Assembly: GCA_018335935.1 (NCBI GenBank)
Contig: JAGXRG010000013.1
Span: forward strand, 124,001 to 188,000
Source: Chitinophagaceae bacterium
GTDB lineage: Bacteria; Bacteroidota; Bacteroidia; Chitinophagales; Chitinophagaceae
Reading direction: 5' to 3'
DNA: 64,000 nucleotides
Part shown: positions 8,068-16,914 of the stretch, in pieces
Layout: each line of letters opens with the position of its first letter
Numbering within the stretch: the first letter of the stretch is position 1
Notes under the pieces: generated by a model
Told to the model about the DNA's origin: nothing
The model's input: only the letters and a program-made list of their open reading frames with translations
Database searches by the model: none
Translations under genes and position numbers: made by a program

Positions 8068-10458
8068 TTATTCAGCCATCATTTCATTCACCACTCTTAT
8101 TACATCTTCAACATTTGGTTTGCTAAAATAATCTCCATCACTACCATAAGCTGGTCTATGTGCTTGTGCTGATAAGGTTCTTGGTGCAGCATCAAACCAT
8201 TTATAGCCACCTTGTTCTTCCATAACTTTATTAAACATATATGCAGTTGCACCACTTGGTACATCTTCATCTACAAATAAAATTCTGTTGGTCTTTTTTA
8301 GAGAAAGTAAGATGTTATGATGAATATCGAAAGGTAATAAAGTTTGAACATCAATAATTTCACAACTGATGTTTTGATTTTCTAATCTTTCTGCAGCTTC
8401 AGCAATGATTCTTAAAGTTGAACCATAAGATACAATAGTAATATCTGAACCTTGACGAATAGTTTCAGTAACTCCCATTGGAACGGTAAACTCTAAAATA
8501 TTTGCAGGCATTTTTTCTTTTAAACGATAACCGTTTAAACACTCAATCACCATTCCTGGATCATTACTTTGTAATAAAGTATTATACATTCCTACAGCTT
8601 GTACCATATTTCTTGGTACACAGATATACATTCCACGAAGTGAATTAATAATCATTCCCATCGGACTACCACTGTGCCAAATTCCTTCTAATCTATGTCC
8701 TCTGGTTCTAATAATTAATGGACAACTTTGCTGACCTTTTGTTCTATAATGAAGTGTAGCCACATCATCACTTAAAGTTTGTAAAGCGTATAATAAATAA
8801 TCTAAATATTGTATTTCTGCAATAGGTCTCAATCCTCTTACTGCCATTCCTATGGCCTGACCAACAATAGTAGTTTCTCTGATTCCTGTATCAAAAATTC
8901 TTTCTTCACCATATTTTTTTTGTAGTCCAGAAAATCCTTGATTTACATCTCCAATATAACCTAAATCTTCTCCAAATGCTACTACTAAAGGGTTGTTGGT
9001 AAACAATGCATCAAAGTATTTGTTTAAAACCTCATAACCATTTAATGATGGTGAATCAAAAGAAATCCAAGGTTTAACCTCTGAAACTCTTAAAGCACTT
9101 TTATTACCTTGATTGTATAAATACGAATTGAACAAGTCTTTATTATCTACCAAGAGTTGATGGTAATATTGTTTAATTTCATCTACATTAATTTTTCCTT
9201 CTGCAAACTCTATTACTAAATTTAAAGTTTGCATTACATCTCTACGTAAAGGCTCTTTAATGTCTTTTAAATTAGCAGCATATTGTTGTAATTGATGATA
9301 CATGCCAACATCGCTTACAGTAGTATGTGCAATTAAATCAACAGCTTTTTTAACTTGCTCAAGTATAGGTTGTTGAAATTTTTCCCAAGCACTTTGTTTA
9401 CTTTCTCTAACAAAATTTTTGGCTTCTTCTTCAATGGCATCTAATTCTTCAACAGAAGCAATGGCATTTTCTAAAATCCATTCTTTAAATTTCTTGTTAC
9501 AATCCCATTGTTTTTCCCATTCTAAACGTTCAGGAGTTTTATATCTTTCATGGCTCCCACTGGTACTATGACCTTGAGGTTGAGTAATTTCTTCTACATG
9601 AAAAATTGCAGGGGTATGCGTTTCTCTCATTTTTTGTATTCCTGCTTCAAACACTTCACACATTTCGGCATAATCCCAACCTTTTACCTTGTAAATATTT
9701 ATGCCGTTTGTATTTTTTTCTTTTTGAAATCCTTGTAAAACATTTGAGATTGAACCTTTGGTTGTTTGGTATTTATTTGGAACAGAAATTCCATAACCAT
9801 CGTCCCAAACAAAAACTGCTAATGGTATTTGCATAACTCCTGCAGCATTGATGCTTTCCCAAAAATGACCTTCACTGGTTGACGCATCTCCAATGGTGCA
9901 AAAACAAACTTCGTTACCGTTATGACTTAAATGGTGTTGATTCCAAAGTTGCTGAATATTTCTAAATGATTTTGAGGCTAAAGCTAATCCTACTGCTCTT
10001 GGCATTTGACCAGCAGTTGGAGCCATGTCTGCAGAAATATTTTTCCTATTTGCCAAGTCTAGCCAATTGCCATTTTCATCTACATTTCTGGTTGAAAAAT
10101 GACTTACCATTTGTCTGCCAGCACTGAATGGTTCATTTTTAACATCTGGATCAGCGTATAGTTGAGCAAAAAATTGTTCAACACTAGCCAAGCCGCTAGC
10201 AAACATAAAAGTTTGGTCTCTATAATATCCACTTCTAAAGTCTCCACTTTGAAAAGATTTAGCCATAGCTATTTGTGCCAGTTCTTTTCCATCACCAAAA
10301 ATGCCAAATTTAGCTTTTCCAGTAAGTACTTCTCTTCTACCTAAAATACTGGTTTCTCTGCTTATAGAAGCTATTTTATAATCTTGTAAAACTTGATTTT
10401 TAAAAGCTTCGTAAGACAGTACACCATTGTTATATGTTATAGTAATTGGTTCTTCCAT
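8068..10458 (-). CDS. Fused 2-oxoacid dehydrogenase E1 (alpha and beta in one chain)
   Basis: This thiamine-diphosphate enzyme decarboxylates 2-oxoacids and passes the acyl group to the E2 lipoyl domain. The 796-residue chain joins an E1-alpha module to an E1-beta module. The alpha part has the ThDP motif TIGDASTSEGHFWESINAAG near residues 187-206 and SHERYKTPE in the phosphorylation-loop region. The beta part starts about residue 480 with VVAFGEDLGYIGDVNQGF and includes PIAEIQYLDYL and the transketolase C-domain (DIHHNILLSLKKTNRILFVDED). Branched-chain 2-oxoacids are the likeliest substrates of such fused Bacteroidota E1 proteins, but pyruvate cannot be excluded. No E2 or E3 gene is nearby. 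Confidence 0.9.
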   Translation of the reverse strand: MEEPITITYNNGVLSYEAFKNQVLQDYKIASISRETSILGRREVLTGKAKFGIFGDGKELAQIAMAKSFQSGDFRSGYYRDQTFMFASGLASVEQFFAQLYADPDVKNEPFSAGRQMVSHFSTRNVDENGNWLDLANRKNISADMAPTAGQMPRAVGLALASKSFRNIQQLWNQHHLSHNGNEVCFCTIGDASTSEGHFWESINAAGVMQIPLAVFVWDDGYGISVPNKYQTTKGSISNVLQGFQKEKNTNGINIYKVKGWDYAEMCEVFEAGIQKMRETHTPAIFHVEEITQPQGHSTSGSHERYKTPERLEWEKQWDCNKKFKEWILENAIASVEELDAIEEEAKNFVRESKQSAWEKFQQPILEQVKKAVDLIAHTTVSDVGMYHQLQQYAANLKDIKEPLRRDVMQTLNLVIEFAEGKINVDEIKQYYHQLLVDNKDLFNSYLYNQGNKSALRVSEVKPWISFDSPSLNGYEVLNKYFDALFTNNPLVVAFGEDLGYIGDVNQGFSGLQKKYGEERIFDTGIRETTIVGQAIGMAVRGLRPIAEIQYLDYLLYALQTLSDDVATLHYRTKGQQSCPLIIRTRGHRLEGIWHSGSPMGMIINSLRGMYICVPRNMVQAVGMYNTLLQSNDPGMVIECLNGYRLKEKMPANILEFTVPMGVTETIRQGSDITIVSYGSTLRIIAEAAERLENQNISCEIIDVQTLLPFDIHHNILLSLKKTNRILFVDEDVPSGATAYMFNKVMEEQGGYKWFDAAPRTLSAQAHRPAYGSDGDYFSKPNVEDVIRVVNEMMAE

Positions 10459-10462
10459 AAAT

Positions 10463-10470
10463 CAAAAATA
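10463..10470 (-). promoter_or_regulatory. -7 promoter box immediately before the E1 gene
   Basis: The minus strand reads TATTTTTG, an exact TAnnTTTG match, with four bases between it and the ATG at 10458. This geometry predicts a leaderless transcript. Confidence 0.5.
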
Positions 10471-10560
10471 AGTGATAGCTATTTACAAAAATTGAAAAAC
10501 AGGTTTGTGGAAAAGAAATAGGCTAAAAATCAATGCTAAAATAATAAACTTTAAGCAGAA

Positions 10561-10650
10561 GCGTTCTTTAATTTTAATATTATTTGTTTCAGATTATTGT
10601 GGCATTAATTTTGAAAGTAAGAACGCAACACTGAAACTTTAATATTATTT
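10561..10650. repeat. Interleaved inverted repeats in the intergenic region before DUF1573
   Basis: GCGTTCTT (10561-10568) is matched by AAGAACGC (10619-10626), and GTTTCAG (10586-10592) by CTGAAAC (10631-10637). The order A-B-A'-B' would give a pseudoknot-like fold if transcribed. A direct repeat of TTTAATATTATTT-like sequence lies inside the first arm and after the last. The motif TGGCATTAATTTTGAA sits in the middle. The rest of this 244-base divergent region holds the E1 promoter and no gene. Confidence 0.4.
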
Positions 10651-10702
10651 TAAATGTAACCACCTTAAAACAATTTAACTTTACAACGATAAAAAATTAA
10701 TT

Positions 10703-11212
10703 ATGAAAAGAACTTTTATTTTTACCCTAGCATTATTTACTACAATCAGCGTTTTTGCACAAACAGAAAATGTAAAGTCAGAAACTAAAGATGTTGCTGT
10801 TGCTACACAACCTGCAGCACCTGTTGATGTAAACAAATTATTTGAATTTAAGAATGATGCTTATGATTTTGGCAAAATTCCTGCTGGCAAAGTAGCAAAG
10901 TATGATTTATTTATTAAAAATGTAAGTAACGAAACAGCAGAGTTAACTTTAGTTCAACCAGGATGTGGATGTACAACTCCTGAATATGAACAAAAGAAAA
11001 AATTTGCTCCAGGCGAAACTGTAAAAATTGGATTAGGATTTAATGGTGGTGCACCTGGTAGTGCAGCTCCTTTTTCTAAGTCAGTAACCATAACTTTAAA
11101 TGGTAGCCTAACAAAAATGGTATCTTTTAAAGGCGAAACTTTTGCTGTACCAACTGAATCTGCTCCAGCTAATGAAGCAGTAAATAAATTAAAACCTGCA
11201 TCTGGTAATTAA
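10703..11212 (+). CDS. DUF1573 domain protein (exported), copy 1
   Basis: The 169-residue protein has a signal peptide (MKRTFIFTLALFTTISVFAQ) and one DUF1573 domain. This is an Ig-like beta fold recognised by FEFKNDAYDFGKIPAGK, then LVQPGCGCTTPEYE near residues 90-105 and a GSAAPFSKSVTITLNG strand. The Pro-Gly-Cys-Gly-Cys-Thr-Thr-Pro loop carries the family's conserved cysteine pair. Function is not established; members are periplasmic or surface proteins of Bacteroidota. A second, shorter copy follows after 20 bases. Confidence 0.85.
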   Translation: MKRTFIFTLALFTTISVFAQTENVKSETKDVAVATQPAAPVDVNKLFEFKNDAYDFGKIPAGKVAKYDLFIKNVSNETAELTLVQPGCGCTTPEYEQKKKFAPGETVKIGLGFNGGAPGSAAPFSKSVTITLNGSLTKMVSFKGETFAVPTESAPANEAVNKLKPASGN

Positions 11213-11232
11213 ATCAAGTAGTATAAAAAATT

Positions 11233-11616
11233 ATGAAGCAATTATTAAGTGTTTTTCTTTTTTTAGGTTTTGGGTTATTATCTAATGCTCAAGGCACAAA
11301 AACTAATGAGCTAGTAAGTTTTAATACCGTAAAGCATAGTTTCGGTAAAATAAAACAAAACGTTCCCGTTACTTATGTTTTTGAATTGAAGAATAATGGT
11401 AGCAAACCTTTAATTATTGAACAAGCTACAGCTCAGTGTGGTTGTACAACTCCAGATTATACAAAGAAACCAATTATGAAAAGTAAATCGGCACCCATTA
11501 AAGTAACTTTTAATGCTGCTAATCCTGGCCCATTTACAAAAACAGTTACTGTTAAATTTTTAAATATTCCAGAACCTTCAATTTTAACTATTGAAGGTGA
11601 AGTAGTAGGTAAATAA
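11233..11616 (+). CDS. DUF1573 domain protein (exported), copy 2
   Basis: The 127-residue protein has a signal peptide (MKQLLSVFLFLGFGLLSNAQ) and a DUF1573 domain with VSFNTVKHSFGKIKQNVPVTY and QCGCTTPDYTKKP, the same cysteine-pair loop as its upstream neighbour. It lacks the Ala/Pro-rich N- and C-terminal extensions of copy 1. The pair probably arose by duplication and is cotranscribed. An intrinsic terminator follows at 11644. Confidence 0.85.
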   Translation: MKQLLSVFLFLGFGLLSNAQGTKTNELVSFNTVKHSFGKIKQNVPVTYVFELKNNGSKPLIIEQATAQCGCTTPDYTKKPIMKSKSAPIKVTFNAANPGPFTKTVTVKFLNIPEPSILTIEGEVVGK

Positions 11617-11643
11617 ACTCTCTATTTCGAAAACGATTAAAAG

Positions 11644-11672
11644 ATGCTCACAATTTGTGGGCATTTTTTTTG
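11644..11672 (+). terminator. Terminator of the DUF1573 pair, overlapping the ubiX promoter
   Basis: ATGCTCAC, loop AATTT, and GTGGGCAT form an 8-bp stem with one T-G pair, followed by seven T residues. The 3' arm of the stem contains the -33 TTG of the ubiX promoter. Confidence 0.85.
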
Positions 11673-11682
11673 TGTAGTTTTG
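11655..11682 (+). promoter_or_regulatory. Promoter of ubiX
   Basis: TTG (11655-11657), a 17-base spacer and TAGTTTTG (11675-11682) match the Bacteroidota consensus. The ATG at 11688 is five bases downstream of the box, predicting a leaderless mRNA. Confidence 0.6.
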
Positions 11683-11687
11683 CAAGA

Positions 11688-12263
11688 ATGAAAAATACTA
11701 TAAATAACAAAATAGTAATTGCTATTACTGGTGCAAGTGGTTCTATTTATGCTAAGGTTTTAATTGAAAGTTTATTGCAAGTAAAAGAGCAATGGAGTAA
11801 CTTGGCTTTAGTCATGAGCAACAATGCCAAACAAGTTTGGGAAATGGAGTTGGGGAATAAAGATTACGAAAATTATGGACTTCCTTTTTATGAAAAAAAT
11901 GATTTTACAGCTCCTTTTGCATCAGGTTCGGCTTTATATAATATAATGATTATTGCACCTTGTAGTATGGGTATGATTGGAAGAATTGCTTCTGGAATAA
12001 GTGACGATTTAATTACTAGAGCAGCTGATGTTATTTTAAAAGAAAGAAGAAAACTGATTCTTTTGCCAAGAGAAACTCCCTATAATCTGATTCATTTAAA
12101 AAATATGGAAACTATAACACAAGCAGGTGGAATTATTTGTCCTGCTTCTCCATCTTTTTATAGTAATCCTAAAACTTTTGAAGAACTAGCAACTACAGTT
12201 ACTGATAGAGTTTTGCAATTAGCAGGTATTAATAAAAAGGGATATCAGTGGGGAGAAAGCTAA
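11688..12263 (+). CDS. ubiX: Flavin prenyltransferase UbiX
   Basis: UbiX makes prenylated FMN, the cofactor of UbiD-type decarboxylases. The start was placed at 11688 (191 residues, MKNTINNKIVIAITGASGS) because an upstream in-frame ATG would overlap the terminator and promoter of the region. Family features are GASGSIYAKVL near residue 15, APCSMGMIGRIASGISDDLITRAADV, and the RETPYNLIHLKNM catalytic segment. No ubiD gene is in the window. Confidence 0.93.
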   Translation: MKNTINNKIVIAITGASGSIYAKVLIESLLQVKEQWSNLALVMSNNAKQVWEMELGNKDYENYGLPFYEKNDFTAPFASGSALYNIMIIAPCSMGMIGRIASGISDDLITRAADVILKERRKLILLPRETPYNLIHLKNMETITQAGGIICPASPSFYSNPKTFEELATTVTDRVLQLAGINKKGYQWGES

Positions 12264-12264
12264 A

Positions 12265-12615
12265 TTATCTGATTACTTGAAACTTACCACTTTCTATAAG
12301 TTCGCCTTGTTTATCTCTTACTTGATAAACATATAAACCACGAAAATAATTATCTAATTGAACAGTGGTTCTGCCATTATTTAATCTCATTTCATCTACT
12401 TTTTTACCAATGAAATTGTAGATTGAAAGTATATAAGATTTTTCTGTTTGAATAGGAATTTCAAAGTTGATACTTGCTACTGCAGGGTTTGGATAGCATT
12501 GTACTAACCTGATGATTTTATCAGGAAATACTCCATCATTTGATGCATAGCTATTTGCATTTATGCAACAAAAAACAAAAAACAATAATAATATTTTGTA
12601 GAAATACTTCATCAA
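12265..12615 (-). CDS. Very short type IX-sorted protein (signal peptide plus C-terminal sorting domain)
   Basis: The 116-residue product has a signal peptide (FFVFCCINANSYAS) and then almost at once a T9SS type A sorting domain: VQCYPNPAVASINFEI, YILSIYNFIGKKVDEM, and GLYVYQVRDKQGELIESGKFQVIR at the end. There is practically no cargo domain between the two. Such a protein could be exported through the type IX system and attached to the surface, or be the remnant of a larger secreted protein. Its stop is one base from the ubiX stop. Confidence 0.8.
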   Translation of the reverse strand: MMKYFYKILLLFFVFCCINANSYASNDGVFPDKIIRLVQCYPNPAVASINFEIPIQTEKSYILSIYNFIGKKVDEMRLNNGRTTVQLDNYFRGLYVYQVRDKQGELIESGKFQVIR

Positions 12616-12667
12616 ATTATAACCTATAACGGCATAAAATTAATAGTTATTGCTAATGTTACAAAAT

Positions 12668-13144
12668 TTAAGTTGAACTAAGCTCAGATAAAATTTTGTT
12701 AATAGCTTCAAAATTTGGCATTTCTCCAGCATTTTCAAGCACTTCAGTATATTGAATTATACCATCTTTATCTACTATAAATGCTGCTCTTTTACTAACA
12801 CCCTTCATCCAACCAATAAAATTTTCATAAATGCAATTATAAGCTGTAGAAACTTCTTTATTAAAGTCGCTTAATAAAGTAAAGTTGATGCTTTGTTCTT
12901 CTTTAAACTTATTTAAAGTTGCAGGTGAATCTACTGAAATTCCTAAAACAGTTGCATTGGTATTGTTATAAAAAGAAATGTTATCTCTAACATTACAAAG
13001 TTCTTTTGTACAAACTCCTGTAAAAGCTAAAGGAAAAAAAAGAATCAAAACATTTTGACCTTTTAAATCTTGTAAACTTACAGATATATCTCTTGTTGAG
13101 CTTGGTAATGTAAACTCTGGTGCTGTTTGTCCTTTTTGTAACAT
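12668..13144 (-). CDS. Peroxiredoxin (AhpC/TSA family)
   Basis: This thiol peroxidase reduces H2O2 and organic hydroperoxides. I place the start at 13144 (158 residues, MLQKGQTAPEFTLPS). A longer in-frame extension would cover a -7-like box (TTTATTTG, minus strand) and is not seen in the family. The peroxidatic Cys lies in PLAFTGVCTKELC near residues 43-55, and GISVDSPATLNKFKEEQ and AAFIVDKDGIIQY are typical. A second Cys four residues after the first could act in resolution, but the subtype (BCP/AhpE-like) is uncertain. Confidence 0.88.
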   Translation of the reverse strand: MLQKGQTAPEFTLPSSTRDISVSLQDLKGQNVLILFFPLAFTGVCTKELCNVRDNISFYNNTNATVLGISVDSPATLNKFKEEQSINFTLLSDFNKEVSTAYNCIYENFIGWMKGVSKRAAFIVDKDGIIQYTEVLENAGEMPNFEAINKILSELSST

Positions 13145-13310
13145 TTTTTTAATTTGTGCAAATAAAAGGCTAATCAAATAGATAAAAATCTTAGCGTGTG
13201 AACATTTCCATAAATCAACAATAAGAAATAATTAGCATTGTAAAAATGAATTTGTTTATTGTAATAGTTTTAATGCCGATGCTGTTATTTTTGAACTGAA
13301 TAATTATTTT

Positions 13311-13925
13311 ATGTATTTAGTAAAAACTCCAAGAATTATTAAGGAACTGTTTTCAGAGCTGGTTTGGAGTATAAATACAAATGAAAAAAATATTTATTTA
13401 AGTTTCGATGATGGTCCTCATCCCACAATCACAACTTTTGTTCTAGAAAATCTAAAGCAATATAATGCCACTGCAAGTTTTTTTTGTATAGGAAAAAATG
13501 TTGAAACTCATCCTGAAATCTATGAAAAAATTATTAACGAAGGGCATCTGGTCGGCAATCATACCCAACAACATTTAAATGGATGGAAAACCAGTAATGA
13601 ACATTATATTAATGATGTAATGCAAGCTAGTAAAGTAATTAAAAGTAATTATTTTCGGCCTCCATACGGAAAAATAAAAAGAAACCAATCGAATTATTTA
13701 ATTAAAAAAGGTTTTCAAATAATCATGTGGGATGTTTTAAGTGGAGATTTTGATACATCCATTTCTAAAGAAACTTGTTTAAAAAATGTAATAACAAAAA
13801 CTAAAGATGGATCAATTGTGGTTTTTCATGATAGTGAGAAAGCATTCGAAAAACTACAATTTACTTTACCTAGAATGTTACAGTATTTTAGTGAGCTAGG
13901 TTATAGTTTTAAGAGGTTACCATAA
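13311..13925 (+). CDS. Polysaccharide deacetylase (NodB homology domain)
   Basis: The 204-residue protein is almost only the NodB catalytic domain, a zinc-dependent N- or O-deacetylase of peptidoglycan, chitin-like or other amino-sugar polymers. Motif 1 is YLSFDDGPHP with the catalytic and metal Asp near residues 32-34. Motif 2 is GHLVGNHTQQH, supplying the two metal His. Motif 3 is FRPPYGK. Motifs 4 and 5 are in MWDVLSGDFD and IVVFHDS. There is no clear signal peptide, so it is cytoplasmic or exported non-classically. It sits 12 bases before the nitronate monooxygenase-like gene. Confidence 0.88.
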   Translation: MYLVKTPRIIKELFSELVWSINTNEKNIYLSFDDGPHPTITTFVLENLKQYNATASFFCIGKNVETHPEIYEKIINEGHLVGNHTQQHLNGWKTSNEHYINDVMQASKVIKSNYFRPPYGKIKRNQSNYLIKKGFQIIMWDVLSGDFDTSISKETCLKNVITKTKDGSIVVFHDSEKAFEKLQFTLPRMLQYFSELGYSFKRLP

Positions 13926-13937
13926 TTTATAATTATC

Positions 13938-14885
13938 ATGTTAAAGAATAGAATTACACAACTATTTAATATTGAGAAACCAATTATTCAAGCAGGAATG
14001 GTTTGGACGAGTGGTTGGAAATTAGCGTCAGCTGTAAGTAATGCTGGAGGTTTAGGTATTATAGGTAGTGGAAGTATGTATCCAGATGTGTTAGAACATC
14101 ATATTTCATCATGTAAGGTTGCTACTGAAAAACCATATGCTGTTAATGTTCCTTTATTATATCCAGACATTGAAAAACATATTGAAATTATTATCAAAGA
14201 AAAAGTGCCTATTGTTTTTACAAGTGCAGGAAATCCTAAAACATGGACTAAAATTTTAAAGGATGAAGGTATTATAGTAGTTCATGTAGTGAGCAGTAGT
14301 GTATTTGCTCAAAAAGCAGAAGCAGCAGGTTGCGATGCTATTGTTGCTGAAGGCTTTGAAGCTGGTGGGCATAATGGGAGAGAAGAAACTACAACATTAG
14401 TCTTAATACCTCAAGTTAAACAGGCCATTTCTATTCCATTAATTGCTGCAGGAGGAATTGCTAATGGCCAACAAATGTTAGCAGCAATGGTTTTGGGTGC
14501 TGATGCAGTGCAAATTGGTAGTAGATTTATTTGTACACCTGAAGCTTCAGCACATTCAAATTTTAAAGAAGCAATTTTATCTTCAAAAGAAGGAGATACG
14601 ATGTTGAGTATGAAAAAAACAGTTCCTGTACGATTAATGAAGAATAATTTTTTTCAACAAATTCGTGATGCAGAATTACGAGGTGCTAGTGCTGAAGAAT
14701 TGAATGAAATATTAGGAAGAGGTAGAGCAAAAAAAGGAATGTTCGAAGGACAACTTGATGAAGGAGAACTTGAAGTAGGACAAGTGAGTAGTATGATTAA
14801 ACAAATAAAACCTGCAGCAGATATTGTGGCTGAAATTTGGAATGAATGTATAGCTGAAGCACAAGCTGTAACTAAATATTTTTAA
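13938..14885 (+). CDS. Nitronate monooxygenase / FabK-like flavoprotein
   Basis: The 315-residue TIM-barrel FMN protein belongs to the 2-nitropropane dioxygenase family, which includes nitronate monooxygenases and FabK-type enoyl-ACP reductases. Visible motifs are EKPIIQAGMVWTSG, GGLGIIGSGSM, the FMN-phosphate segment IAAGGIANGQQMLAAMVLGADAVQIGSRF near residues 172-200, and AEGFEAGGHNGREE. FabK enzymes have a similar length, so the reaction cannot be decided from sequence. The last 14 bases overlap the convergent recQ gene. Confidence 0.82.
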   Translation: MLKNRITQLFNIEKPIIQAGMVWTSGWKLASAVSNAGGLGIIGSGSMYPDVLEHHISSCKVATEKPYAVNVPLLYPDIEKHIEIIIKEKVPIVFTSAGNPKTWTKILKDEGIIVVHVVSSSVFAQKAEAAGCDAIVAEGFEAGGHNGREETTTLVLIPQVKQAISIPLIAAGGIANGQQMLAAMVLGADAVQIGSRFICTPEASAHSNFKEAILSSKEGDTMLSMKKTVPVRLMKNNFFQQIRDAELRGASAEELNEILGRGRAKKGMFEGQLDEGELEVGQVSSMIKQIKPAADIVAEIWNECIAEAQAVTKYF

Positions 14886-16794
14886 TTTTTGAGCTTAATA
14901 ATAGTTTATGCTCTGGGTTAACTTGAATAATATTTTGATCTTGTAAAAAACTAACTACTTCTAATAATTTTACTTTATTAATTTGCTTTAATTCTTTAAC
15001 AACAGTAGTAATTAGTTTAGGTTTTTCTGAAAGTGAATTTTTTATAGCTTCAGTAATAAATTCTAGTTCTTTTTTTGAAATTGAAGTCTTCTTTTTGCTT
15101 AAACAATTATCACAAATACCACAATCTTTATTTGTGGGGGCATTAAAATAATCAGCAATCATTTTTGCTCTACATTGATGCTGCTCTCCAATATATTTTA
15201 AGAATTGTGATAATCTTTTTTCAAATGCTTTTTTTCGTTTAAAATAAGATTCATGGTTAATGTGCAAACTATTTACATCTGCTCTGTTATTAATAAAATA
15301 AATCTGAGGCGTTTCTTTTTTAGCATGATATTGAATAATACCTAGTTGTTTTAATTGTTTTAAATCATCATTTATTTTTTCTAAAGATTGATGACTCACT
15401 TTGGCAAGTTGTTTTTCGCTAACAGCAATTTCATTATTTAAAATTCCTGCATAGGAACGTAAAAGTGTTTTTAAAGTTTTTTCAACTGTTGGATGAGTTG
15501 TTTCAATATGTTGTAAAATATTTTTATCAACCAAAACTTCAACTTTGGCTGGAACAAAAATTTGTTCATTAAAACTAATGTGCTCTTCTTGTTCTAGGGT
15601 TTTTAAAACGTGTAATACAAGCTGACTATCTAATTTAAATTTCTTAACAAAATCAATTAAGTCAAAATCGTAATAGCTTCCTTCACCAATTCCAATAGGT
15701 AGTTGTAAATAATTAGCTAAAGCTTGATAAACTTTTCTTATTTCTGCAATACTTGGATATCTTATTTCACTCAATTCTTCAAATACTTTCATATCTATAT
15801 TATCATGTAATAAAACAGCATAGGCTTTTTTATCATCTCTACCAGCTCTTCCAGCTTCTTGATAATAATTTTCTAAGCAATCAGGTGCATCGTAATGAAC
15901 TACAACTCTAACATCGGGTTTATCAATACCCATTCCAAAAGCATTGGTACAAACCAAAACTCTAATTTCATTTTTTATCCATGATTCCTGTTTTTGATTT
16001 CTAAGATCTTGAGATAATCCAGCATGATAATAGTCTGCAACAATATTCTGTAAATTCAACAATTCTGCTACATAACTAGTTTGTTTTCTGTTTTTACAAT
16101 ATACAATTCCACTTCCTTTTACATTATTAAATATTTCAATAAGCTTGTTTATTTTACTTTCTACTTTAAAAACAGAATACGATAGTTGTGGTCGCTCAAA
16201 AGATTGTTGAAATATTTTTGGGCTCTTTAATTGTAAATTTTTAACAATATCATCTTGAACAAGTTTTGTTGCTGAAGCGGTTAATGCAATAATAGGTGTT
16301 GCAGGAAATAAGGCTCTTAGTTGAGCAATTTTAGAATAAGGTGGTCTAAAATCATAACCCCATTGACTAATACAATGTGCTTCATCTACTGCAATTAAAT
16401 CAACTTTACAATCGGCTATATAATTTTTAAACAAACTATTTTCTAATCTTTCCGGTGAAACATATAAAAATTTATAATGACCTAGAATTGCATTATCTAG
16501 AACCTGAATTACATTTTTTTGAGATAAACTGCTATTTAAAGCTATAGCATTGATTCCCCTTTTTTGTAAGTTGCTAACCTGATCTTTCATTAATGCTATT
16601 AATGGAGAAACCACTATACACATTCCTTCAAATGCCATTGTAGGAACTTGAAAACATAAAGACTTACCACTACCTGTTGGCAATAAAGCTAAAACATCTT
16701 GTTGTTCTAATACAGCATTTATAATTGGCTCTTGTAAGCCCTTAAAGCTCTCGTATCCCCAATATTTATTAATTATTTCATTTATACTAAGCAT
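14872..16794 (-). CDS. recQ: ATP-dependent DNA helicase RecQ
   Basis: This 3'-5' DNA helicase acts in recombination and repair. The start is taken at the ATG at 16794 (640 residues, MLSINEIINKYWGYESFKGLQ); a TTG three codons upstream is less likely. Helicase motifs are LLPTGSGKSLCFQVP (Walker A), DEAHCISQWGYDFRP, and GRAGRD with QEAGRAGRDD. The RecQ-Ct zinc motif CRAKMIADYFNAP...CGICDNC is at about residues 540-570. A winged-helix region follows. There is no recognisable HRDC domain at the C-terminus. Confidence 0.95.
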   Translation of the reverse strand: MLSINEIINKYWGYESFKGLQEPIINAVLEQQDVLALLPTGSGKSLCFQVPTMAFEGMCIVVSPLIALMKDQVSNLQKRGINAIALNSSLSQKNVIQVLDNAILGHYKFLYVSPERLENSLFKNYIADCKVDLIAVDEAHCISQWGYDFRPPYSKIAQLRALFPATPIIALTASATKLVQDDIVKNLQLKSPKIFQQSFERPQLSYSVFKVESKINKLIEIFNNVKGSGIVYCKNRKQTSYVAELLNLQNIVADYYHAGLSQDLRNQKQESWIKNEIRVLVCTNAFGMGIDKPDVRVVVHYDAPDCLENYYQEAGRAGRDDKKAYAVLLHDNIDMKVFEELSEIRYPSIAEIRKVYQALANYLQLPIGIGEGSYYDFDLIDFVKKFKLDSQLVLHVLKTLEQEEHISFNEQIFVPAKVEVLVDKNILQHIETTHPTVEKTLKTLLRSYAGILNNEIAVSEKQLAKVSHQSLEKINDDLKQLKQLGIIQYHAKKETPQIYFINNRADVNSLHINHESYFKRKKAFEKRLSQFLKYIGEQHQCRAKMIADYFNAPTNKDCGICDNCLSKKKTSISKKELEFITEAIKNSLSEKPKLITTVVKELKQINKVKLLEVVSFLQDQNIIQVNPEHKLLLSSKIKNI

Positions 16795-16914
16795 GATTTT
16801 CAACTAATTAAAGTATATTCGGAGTTATTAAAAAACTATAATGTACAAAATTGTACAATTGAAAGTATAGTTTAATACTTAATTTTATTTAATTATTTAA
16901 TCTATTTGATTTTT

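Noticed and set aside
13246-13299. 17-codon hydrophobic mini-frame before the polysaccharide deacetylase
   Set aside because: Too short and without ribosome signals or conservation evidence; could be chance in AT-rich DNA.
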